A stretch of 64,000 nt of DNA from NCBI GenBank assembly GCA_032622095.1, contig CP136062.1, forward strand, positions 150,840,875 to 150,904,874, in the 5' to 3' direction. The notes under the pieces are model-generated. The model saw only the letters and a list, made by a program, of their open reading frames with translations, was not told where the DNA came from and searched no databases. The translations under genes were made by a program, and so were the position numbers. Source of the DNA: Siphonodentalium dalli. Taxonomy: Eukaryota; Mollusca; Scaphopoda; Gadilida; Siphonodentaliidae. Shown here one piece after another: positions 25,401 to 37,400 of the stretch. Numbering within the stretch: position 1 is the stretch's first letter; the number at the start of each line of letters is the position of its first letter.

Positions 25401-28400
25401 TGGGCCTTTAAAACTTACTGAATCATACAGTAATGCCCTAATTAATCGATTCCATAACCACAGCAGAATTATGGGTAATTTTTCAGGATTTATTCGGAAA
25501 TATGGCTTGTTGCCATTCATCGGAAAGCTCTCCCCGAGAGCTTTCCGATGAATGGCAACAAGCCATATTTCAGACTAAATCCTGAAAAATTACCCATAAT
25601 TCTGCTGTAGTTATGGAGTCGATTAATTAGGGCATTATACTGTATCAATCCTTCTATGGCTGGAGCTTCCTAAAATTTTGCGAAATCCCTGTGCCAATGC
25701 TATCTCTTATATGTGAGTCTCCCATAGGGAGCTTCACATATAAAAGCGAACTCATAGGCCTAATAATATTTACCTTGACTGTGGAAGCCAGTGTATTCTC
25801 TTATATATGGGAGGCTCCCTATGGGAGACTCACATATATAAGAGAATACACTGGCACAGGATCTTTAATACTGCACCAGTGCAGGTCCCGTCATGAAAGG
25901 GTTAAGTTTATATATATAAGTATTTCATGCATGTATCTTGTGAACATGAAGATCATGTAACTTTGAACTAAATTAAAACAAGATACCTCTAATAAAATTA
26001 ATACTTTTACCTTCATAGGAATCATACCTCATATTTAATCAAAACCAGTCACTCACCTCACAAGGAATAGATCGGTACATGTAACTTTAGCCAATGAGAT
26101 TACACACATACAGTGCAGATATATCCCAGCTTATGGACAATATTAATAGTGCACCCTAAACATATGGAGTACACGAATATAACGAGTACGCTGACATCAG
26201 CCTGTCTAGGTGAGATGTGTTATCCTCTGCATCATGGTACACATTGAGTACTGTAACTGTCAGTAGGAACATATCATTAACATATTACAACGATGTGTAC
26301 TATATATAAAGAGGAGTGGCTGCAAAACTATACCTCAAATTAAAGGCCCACTTAATTTTAGTCACCTCGATTATGCATTTGATCTTGTGCGAATTAAGGG
26401 ATATAGAAACTTCCCAGGAGGGAAAAAGTAACTTGAGACTATAGATGATGAGGTCTAAAGCAGAATGAGGTCCCCAGATGATGAATTTAGTGATGCTAGC
26501 CCAATGTGCGGGATACAATCATTAAATTCATCCTCTGGGGACCTCATTCTGCAAATGAGACATACTATTTGCAGGCTTTGTACCAATTATCCAGAAGAAA
26601 CAGACAACGTACTCCATTGAATGAGAATTTATACGCTCCCGATATATCCCAGCCTCAGAACTAAATTAATAGTGCATACCAAACATATGTGACCTGCCAT
26701 ATCAAATCCAGTCGTAATTCGGGATTTTTTTACCCTGTGCCAATGCATTCTCTTATATATGCGAGTCGACCATAAGTCGCCTCGCATATATAAGAGAATG
26801 CATTGGCCTAACAATTTTTTATCATATTTTTAAAATAAAAGTTTCTTACAATTTTTAGGACATAAAATAAAAAACATCCATTACCCTGCAGGGAGACCCA
26901 CACATATATAGAAGCATATAGAAGAGTGTCGTCTGCTCATGTTTGTCTGGGGCTCTGTATGGGTGAAATTATAAAATTGTTAAAGAATACAAGAAAAAAT
27001 TATTAAATTTGTAAAAAATTGTTAGGCCAATGCATTCTCTTATATATGCGAGGCGACCTATGGTTGACTCGCATATATAAGAGAATGCATTGGCACAGGG
27101 TAAAAAAATCCCGACTTACGACTGGATTTGATATGGAGGGTCACATATGGAGTACAGGAATATAAAGAGTACGCTGACATCAGCCGTCTAAAATGAGGTG
27201 TACTGATATCTGCACGGTTCTGGCATCTATAACCAGAATTGAACAATGAATGAGAATTTATATGCTCCAGATATACCCCAGCTAGTAATAACTAAACCAA
27301 TACTGCACCCTAAACATATGGAGAAGATGAATATAAAGAGTACGCTGATATCATGCAGCCATCTAAACTGAGGTGTACTGTTATCTTCTGCCTCAAGGTA
27401 TGCACTGAGTACTGTGTCAGTCAGGACAAATCATTAGGTGTGCCAGTATCAATGTCTTCTTTAGTGGCATGTCTTCTTTATATACATGTAGTACACATCA
27501 AAAGGCCCAGTGATGGGTACTATAATAAAGCAGACATGCTCGAAGTGTATGTTTCTTGATTACTAAATGAATATCGTAACAATGATGCATGGACGCATGA
27601 TAATTTGAAAATATTTTAACAAATTTTTTTGCTGAAATTAAAAAAAAAAAATAACAGTGGAAAATTCACTGTATATTTTCTCTATGTTGCTTTAACCCTT
27701 TACCCAACAGAACAACCCTGTGCCAATGCATTCTCTTATATATGCGAGTCGACCATAGGTCGCCTCGCATATATAAGAGAATGCATTGGCTTAACACATA
27801 TTAAAAATGATAAAATTGTCAAAGAATGTAGAAAATATTATAAAAATTGTTAAAAAATGTAAGAAAAAATTATAAAATTGTTAAAGAATGTAAGAAAAAA
27901 TGGTAAAAAGTGTTAAAAAAGAATTGTTTTAGGCCAATGCATTCTCTTATATATGCGAGGCGACCTATGGTCGACTGGCATATATAAGAGAATGCATTGG
28001 CACAGGGCATAACTGTAACCATCACAATGTGGTCAATGAACCGGTTCCAATGATATCCATATTTGTATGGTGTTATCGAGACAGACCGAAGATATTTTAG
28101 GCTGTTGAAGCTTTATTTGGCCGTTTTGTTGGGTGAAGGATTAAACAAAAATAAACAATCTGATAAAGCTATTCCTTTCAAGTTTCACCGTCATAAACTT
28201 ACAAACTGCACCAATCATCAACAAGAAACAGACAACGTACTCGATTGAATGAGAATTTATATGCTCCAGATATATCCCAGCCTCAGAACTAAATTAATAC
28301 TGCATCCTAAACATCAACCATCAAAAGTAAGGTGTACTGACATCTTCTACGTCAAGGTACACATTGAGTACAGTCAGTCAGGACAAATCATTGGGTACTA

Positions 28401-31400
28401 TATAAAGAAGACATACTCAAAGCAAGCGCTTCTTGATTACTAAATAGATATCGTAACAATGATGCATGGACGCTTCGGGTATAATTGCTACATTCACTCC
28501 GTAGATTAATAGAAATGGTGCATGAACACTCATTTCTTTCTCTGACAGATATTCATTGATATCTATGCCAGATAACCAGTTACTAAAGCAGAATAAACTA
28601 AAGGTGCTTGACTTGGGAGGTAAGATGATGAATATTTTAATACATTATACAGTCCCTGATACCGATGCTATAAGAAATGATAAGTGTGTTGTTTATTTTT
28701 TTTGGGAGAAAATTAATTAAAGGCATATTATGTACTTGTTCTGGTGCGTGAAACTGATCAGTTAGTATCCAGGTGTTATGCCAACTTGATGAATGTAGCA
28801 TTCTACAAACATTGCCGAAAATATGAAGCAAATCGACAGTACATAGAAAACATCGTCTGAACCACGCTCATTTGTAGATATTTACTACTCGATTCGGGAC
28901 GCATCTATCGGCGACAAACTTAACGAAAACGATTTCGCCATCGAGAGTCACTGCATTTAATTAAGATATAAGAATGACGGTGTGTGTTGTCAATTTGGAT
29001 ATAATATTTGTAAAAAAAATAATACTTTGAACAAGATTATTCTCCATTTATATTTGATCACCATACCGGAGTGTTCACATCACTTTAAGAAATGAAGAAA
29101 AGGCATAAAAAGAAAAAAAAAATTTACATTTTTTTTTCTTTTTTGAGAAAAGATGATTAACCCTTTCATGATGGGAGCTGCGCTGGTGCAGCATTAAAAA
29201 TCCTGTGCCAGACTGCCAGTACATTCTCTTATATATACAATTCTCCCATAGGGATCGAGCCTCGTCTATAGAAGAGAATCACTGGCTTACATGGTCAATG
29301 TAAATATTGTTAGGCCAATGTATTCCGTTATATATGCGAGGCTTCCTGTGGGAGACTCGCATATATAAAAGAATGCATTGGCACAGGGTTTTCAAAACAT
29401 TTCAGGAATCTCCTGTCATGGAAAGGTTAAACAAACAAAGAATAAAGAAAAGATTCTAGCTCACAATCTTGGGACAGAAGAACAACATTTAATCACCTTA
29501 TACCTACAGCACATAAAGACACAGATAATGCCAATAATATATATGTGCATTATAAAGAAGATTTGCTCCACGTCTGCGCTTCTTGATTACTAAATAGATA
29601 TCGTAACAATGATGCATGGATGCTTCGGGTATAATTGCTACATTCTCTCTCTAGATTTATAGAAACGGTGCATGAACACTCATTTCTTTCTCTGACAATT
29701 ATTCGTTGATATGCCAGATAACTAGTTATTAAAGCAGAAAAAAATAAAGGTGTTTGACTTGGGAGGTAAGTTGATGAAGGATGTAATTCATTATACAGGT
29801 ATAAGTCCCGGATACTATAAGAAAAATAAAAGTGAGGGGGATTTTGAGAAAAACTTATTAAGAATTGAAGAAAAGGCAAATATTTCCTCAGAAAAGATTT
29901 TGTTCTTCTATTTTTTTAGAATAAAAGCTTAACAAACGACAGACAAAGAGCGACATTTAACCACACCTATACCTACGGCATATCATACCAATATCTATGG
30001 CATATAAAGGCACAGATAATGTCAATAATATGTGCAATATAAAGAATATTTGCCCCACTCTCGCGGGTTCTTGATTACTAAATGGATATCGTAACAGTCA
30101 GTCTGGACAAATCATTAAAGTGTGCCAATGATGGCTACTATATAAAGAAGACATGCTTGAAGCAAGCGATTCTTGATTACTAAATGGATATCATAACAAT
30201 GATGCATGGACGCTTTGCGGGGGTAATTGCTACATTCTCTCCATAGATTTATAGAAATGGTGCATGAACACTCATTTCTTTACCTGACAGATATGCTTTG
30301 ATATGCCAGATAACTAGTTATTAAAGCAGAATTAAATGTGCTGATAATTAATGTACTTGGGAGGTGAAAGTGATGAAGTACATAATTTACAGTACAGTTG
30401 TAGAGCATCAGATATTGTATGCTATAAGAAGGGAAAAACATTTCGTTTTCTTTTTTCGAAGAATTTAAGATTAATAAATTGGAGGTGAAATTGATGAAGA
30501 ACATAATTTGTCAGAAATATACCGGGTGATATAAGAAGGGAAAAGCATTATTTAATTTTTTATTTAAAGATGGTCTTACTCTATGGGCCACAATTGCAAC
30601 AACAACATAATGTATATAAATCCTGATTTTAAGACTACAAATAGCTGTTTTGTGATCAAATACAGATAAAATTGAAGATGGGTTGTACTATTTGTCTATA
30701 ATGGCATCATAAAGTGGTTTATTTTTATCATAATTCTTGATGAATCAAGGTTCAAAGAGGCATTTCAGAGCCTGAGGCCCCCCCCCCCCCCCCCCACACC
30801 AAATCCCCTACCACCATGTCCCTGTATACAATATTTACACAAAATTGGAGGATATAAAACATACTATTAGCACCACTAGATAATGAATCAATACTCAAGC
30901 ATATGTTGGACAGACCCACCCCCCCCCCACCCAAAAACAAATCACCTGCCACCATGTCCCTGTATACACTATTAGCACAAACTGGTATCCATGGAGGATA
31001 TAAAATATACTATTACCATCACTGGATGATGAATCAAGACTCAGGCTTATGTTGCACCGAAGATTCTTATACCTGCCCACTCAATATACTAATGCTGTTT
31101 AAATAAAATGCCAATAATACGTCATTGGCATTTAACAGGTATTAAAGAGCAATAAGAAGTCGGGCAAGTGGAGCAGGTACCTACAGTAATGCCCTATATA
31201 ATCGACTCCTTAACCACAGCAGAATTATGGGTAATTTTTCAGGATTTAGTCGGAAATATGGCTTGTTCCCATTCATTACTGAGAGCTTTCCGATGAATGG
31301 CAACAAGCCATATTTCCGACTAAATCCTGCTAAATCCTGAAAAATTACCCATAATTCTGCTGTGGTTAAGGAGTCGATTATTTAGGGCATTACTGTAGGT

Positions 31401-34400
31401 AGCAGGTATTAAAGAGCAATAATAAGTCGGGTAAGAAAGAGAGGCAAATTCTACTGCCTACCATATTAGTTACTGTCATCAATTAATTAGGTGCTGCTCA
31501 TCAAGCTTGTTGACATCGCACATCATTTCTTGTAATTATGTGCAGCACAAGAGGGTACTTTTCATTCTACTCCTCCATTTCCCACCTTAGGTGAGCACCC
31601 CACACATAGATTTATGGGCAAAATGTTTTACATGATATTTATATTCATGGTTGTAATACAGATTTTATAGAATATAATTGCATATACACAGAAATATAAT
31701 AAAATAGATTCAAATTAACCTGAAATATGTATAATTCAGGCAGAAATATGAAAATTACGGTAATTTGGCATAATTTCCCCTTGAAATACCTTTAATTTGC
31801 CCGAATTTGACCGAAAATATCTCCAATTTGCTCAGATTTGCCCGAAAATTTCCCCAAATTTGAGCTTTCAAAATATTTGGGGGGGGGGGGGGAGTTAGCC
31901 CCTGGTTGGGGAGGTCTGCAGTGGTCAGCCTGGTAGCTATACCCCCCCCCCCCTGTTGGGTTTCATAGCCCCTGCATCGGGGAAATCCTGGTGCCACCCT
32001 GAAATGAAGCCATGCAGAATTAGGTTCCCAGAGGGTGAATTTGGTTACACTAGCTCGCTATCACAAAATTTACCCTTTTGGGACCCTCATTCCGTAAATG
32101 TCCAGCACCTCATTCCAAGGCCTGCTAATAATCTTGTGAGGAAACATCCAAACTTAGTTTCACCATGTGATTTACAGTAATGCTCTAAGTAATCGACTCT
32201 TTAACTACAGCAAAATTATGGGTAACTTTTCAGGATTTAGTCAGAAATATGGCTTGTTGCGATTCATCGGAAAGCTCTCCGATGAATGGCAACAAGCCAT
32301 ATTTCCGACTAAATCCTGAAAAGTTACCAATAATTCTGCTGTAGTTAAAGATTCGATTACTTAGGGCATTACTGTATATGTACAATTATCCCAACAAAGG
32401 GCATCCCAAATTGATGTCCCAGTTAGCTGACTGAATGTGATTTCTCAAGGGAGACAATCTCAGATACTAATCAAATGTTCTGGACTGGTCCTCCTGCCAT
32501 GTCACCGATAACACTATGCAGACATCCAAATCAGGAGCCACCAATTAATGTGCCATCAGTGTCCCATGTACAATCACTAGAGAAAATATACAGAGAAATT
32601 TTACTGTTATTTCACCAAAATTGCAGCAAACATTTCACTGATATATTAATTAACTACTAATCATTTCCTAAATTATAAAAATGTGCATACATTTACTTAA
32701 ATCAGTCATCTTATGGCATTCAAAATTCTTCATGAACTTCATGCACATGAAATGGCCGAAAAGAAACGTAAAGGTTCACAGGAGAATACAACGTTTCATT
32801 AGAATTATAGCAATAGGAGCAAAATAGGGATGCTGGAAGGCCCCCCCCCCCCTCTTCTCTGATGTAGCTTTGTAGCTACATGTAATATCATATTATCATA
32901 AAAATGTGTACTTCTGAAGATTTTAACTTTGGTTCATGAGCCCCCCCCCCCCTGTACGGTCTTTCCTCCAATCCATAAAACTAATGTCATATGGCCAAGA
33001 GGCTGAATCACCAATAAACCCAACAATTGACCCAAACCAACCCACACCCTGTGACCTTTTAGTACTGTTTCATGTATTGCAGCCATATCTTGTGAAGATG
33101 TTATAGATTACTGGCATTCCTGGACAAATTAGTGATTCACCTGACTAGTGATTCATAGTGGTGGTATATCCACTGATTCACCAAGCAGCTGAAGTAATAC
33201 TGCCATTTAATTGCCACCTACTGGTTCCGTTATTATTCATGTTATGTTATAATGATATATTTAAGCTGACTAAGATATCTAAGCTCAGTACAAACCATAT
33301 TCATTCCAAACAGCAACTCAGCATTTTATATTTGCTTTCTACTTGAATATGATACTACATGTAAGGTTAAATCAGGGACCAGCCTGGAGGGCGACTTGTG
33401 AGACATGGACCAGCCTGGAGGGCGACTTGTGAGAGGACCAGTCTAGAGGGCGACTTGGGAGACAGGGACCAGCCTGGAGGGCGACTTGTGAGAGGACCAG
33501 TCTAGAGGGCGACTTGTGAGAGGACCAGTCTAGAGGGCGACTTGTGAGGACCAGTCTAGAGGGCGACTTGTGAGAGGACCAGTCTAGAGGGTGACTTGTG
33601 AGGACCAGTCTAGAGGGTGACTTGTGAGAGGACCAGTCTAGAGGGCGACTTGGGAGAGGACCAGTCTAGAGGGTAACTTGGGAAACAGCTGGGACCAGCC
33701 TGGAGGGCGACTTGTGAGAGGACCAGTCTAGAGGGCGACTTGGGAGACAGGGACCAGCCTGGAGGGCGACTTGTGAGAGGACCAGTCTAGAGGGCGACTT
33801 GTGAGAGGACCAGTCTAGAGGGCGACTTGTGAGGACCAGTCTAGAGGGCGACTTGTGAGAGGACCAGTCTAGAGGGTGACTTGTGAGGGGACCAGTCTAG
33901 AGGGCGACTTGGGAGAGGACCAGTCTAGAGGGCAACTTGGGAAACAGCTGGGACCAGTACAAACCATATTCATTCCAAACAGCAACTCAGCATTTTATAT
34001 TTGCTTTCTACTTGAATATGATACTACATGTAAGGTTAAATCAGGGACCAGCCTAGAGGGCGACTTGGGAGACATGGACCAGCCTGGAGGGCGACTTGTG
34101 AGAGGACCAGTGAGAGCTTTCCGATGAATGGCAACAAGCCATATTTCCATAATTCTTCTGTGGTTAAGGAGTCGATTATTTAGGGCATTAGTGTATAACT
34201 GAATGGGAACATCCATTGAGTATGTTAAACTTACCTCAAAGTGAGAGGGATAAATACACATGTAGTGATCCCATAGGAAATGTTCAGATAATAAGTTCAC
34301 CACATCGTTTGTTAAACTTATTATCTAAACATTTCCCTCAATAAATAGGGCTCCATCTGCACTTTTATTTATCTGTTTTTTATAACGCCTTTAACATCCC

Positions 34401-37400
34401 TCCAAATGAATAATAGACCATTCTGATGTACACTTTTTAACTGACTGGGATAATCCATTTAGTATAGAAAGGGTTATACTTACCTCAAATTGAGAGTGAA
34501 TGATCAAACAATGGCAGATAACAAACAAAGTGTAATATAATCACATCACAAAACTCAAATCCATTATCATAGCAAACTGTATATATACACAATAGAAACT
34601 AGTAAACAGAGAGAAGTGAGCTCTGAGCGTGCTCCGATAATAAAAGCCTATAACACTGAAGGTAAAGTTCATCTGTGACATGAGGACCAGTACATTTCTA
34701 TCAGCGTCTGAGATTGTCTCTCGCGTGGGAAATCACTCTCCGACCACTGAGATAAACGGTGGAAAAAATAATGGGTTTATTTTAAAGCCCGAACATTATT
34801 GGTTGCTTACCTTGACAGATCAAATGGAGCCAGATACAGTAATGCCCTAAGTAATCGACCCCTTAACCACAGCAGAATTATGGGTAAATTTTCAGGATTT
34901 AGTCGGAAATATGGCTTGTTGCCATTCATTGGAAAGCTCTCGGGGAGAGCTTTCCGATGAATGGCAACAAGCCATATTTCCGACTAAATCCTGAAAAGTT
35001 ACCCATAATTCTGCTGTGCTTAAGGGGTCGATTACTTAGGGAATTACTGTAATGCATGAAAGTCTTATATAGTATGGGCTCTCACTACCCGAGGTGTCAC
35101 CAGAAAGGGGAATTGCAGCAACCACCATATTAATATAGCCCAGCCATTCTAATTTCTGGAACTTGGGGGCAAAATATAATCAGCGCAGCTCCCGTCGTGA
35201 AAGGGATAAGTCCTGAACATTATTAGTTGTTTACCTTGGATCAAATGGAGCCAGATAATGCATGAAAGTCTTATATAGTCAATATAGTATGGGCTCTCAT
35301 TACCCGGAGGTGTCACCAGATAATGCATGAAAGTCTTATATAGTCAATATAGTATGGGCTCTCATTACCCGGAGGTGTCACCAGATAATGCATGAAAGTC
35401 TTATATAGTCAATATAGTATGGGCTCTCATTACCCAGAGGTGTCACCAGATAATGCATGAAAGTCTTATATAGTCAATATAGTATGGGCTCTCATTACCC
35501 GGAGGTGTCACCAGATAATGCATGAAAGTCTTATATAGTCAATATAGTATGGGCTCTCATTACCCAGAGGTGTCACCAGATAATGCATGAAAGTCTTATA
35601 TAGTCAATATAGTATGGGCTCTCATTACCCGGAGGTGTCACCAGATAATGCATGAAAGTCTTATATAGTCAATATAGTATGGGCTCTCATTACCCAGAGG
35701 TGTCACCAGATAATGCATGAAAGTCTTATATAGTCAATATAGTATGGGCTCTCATTACCCGGAGGTGTCACCAGATAATGCATGAAAGTCTTATATAGTC
35801 AATATAGTATGGGCTCTCATTACCCGGAGGTGTCACCAGATAATGCATGAAAGTCTTATATAGTCAATATAGTATGGGCTCTCATTACCCAGAGGTGTCA
35901 CCAGATAATGCATGAAAGTCTTATATAGTCAATATAGTATGGGCTCTCATTACCCGGAGGTGTCACCAGATAATGCATGAAAGTCTTATATAGTCAATAT
36001 AGTATGGGCTCTCATTACCCAGAGGTGTCACCAGATAATGCATGAAAGTCTTATATAGTCAATATAGTATGGGCTCTCATTACCCGGAGGTGTCACCAGA
36101 TAATGCATGAAAGTCTTATATAGTCAATATAGTATGGGCTCTCATTATATAACCCGGAGGTGTCACCAGAAAGGGGAATTTCAGCAACCACCATATTACT
36201 ATACCTAGCTATAATAAAATTAGTCGGAAATTTTACCCCAACTACAGGTTGAAAATTATTGTCTCAATATTTGATTTTCCAACCATGCAGTAATTAGTGA
36301 GGAATAATGTTGTTTTTAGACCAAGAAAAGGCTGTCAGTTGAAATTTTTACAACCTTAGGAAGGGTACCAGTTTGGAAATATATAGGAGATATGGCACAG
36401 TAGCATGCTATATTTACGTCTCTGAAACATGCCGAGCATTGCTCTTTGAATATGCTTGGGACTATACAACACACAAGGCACCTAGCTATTTTTAGAAGCA
36501 AATTAAATTTTTGAGACAGTGCAAATTGTTTTGGGATTGGGTGGGATTTGAATGTAAATATAGCATGCTACTGTGCCATATCTCCTATATATACACAATA
36601 GAGACCTTAAAATGTGCATATAGTGTCCTAAGTGCGATGTCAGAATACAGCGGCCATTTGAGCTTCCTTTTTTTGGGGTCGCTTCGGTGGCCGTGTGGTA
36701 TTGACGTCGGACTTTGAGTCGCAAGTCACGCTCGCCGTCACGGGCCGGGGTTCGATTCCCACCCAATCCCAACAAAATTTGCACTGTCTTAAAAATTTAA
36801 TTTGCTTCCAGTTTGGAAAGTTTGAGGCATCTGTTGGAAAGTTCCAACCCAAGTGGTGTGTGGGGGTGGGGTGGGGTTTACAGTTGGAAATTTCAACATC
36901 CCCCAACGAAGTCACTTTAAACTTACCTCAAATGAGAGTGAATGATTAAACTGAGATAAGTAACAAACAAAGCCTTATATAATCATCTCTTGATATAAAA
37001 TCCATCGTACTAGAAAACCACTTAAACGTACAATAGAAGAAAATAAATAGTCAGTCAGAATGAATTGAGTAAACGGAGAGAAGTGAGCTCGTGCTAGGAG
37101 TGTGTTCCGATAATATCAGCCTATATTCTGAGAGTACCTGTACAGAGTATTGGTGCAGCCAAATCCACACTAATTAGCTGTGTGTTATTGATTTCTCCAT
37201 AAGAAGAGTTATGTAACGGAGCCAACTTATAGAAAGGTTTACATCGAGACCGATTCACAGGCGCAGGTGGAGTGTCTATGTAAACTGATGTACGACTCGT
37301 AGTGAACTTGATAGAAACAAGCCTTGAAATAGTGTGTCTGTCATTTGCAGAATGAGGTCCCCAGAGGGTGAATTTAGTGATGCTACCCCGCATAGCGGGC

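Larger units (their letters stand above)
24340..30570. repeat. cluster of diverged local duplications
   Basis: A module with GAATGAGAATTTATATGCTC, ATATATCCCAGC and CATCCTAAACAT recurs near 24350, 26085, 26620, 27245 and 28240. A second module with TTCTTGATTACTAAATAGATATCGTAAC then ATGATGCATGGACGC recurs near 27550, 28430, 29580, 30070 and 30170. No coding potential seen; copies are separated and broken by transposons. Confidence 0.6.

Noticed and set aside
36688-36760. A tRNA-Ser/Leu gene
   Set aside because: A and B boxes are present but acceptor-stem pairing and a proper anticodon arm are not; the tail marks a SINE.
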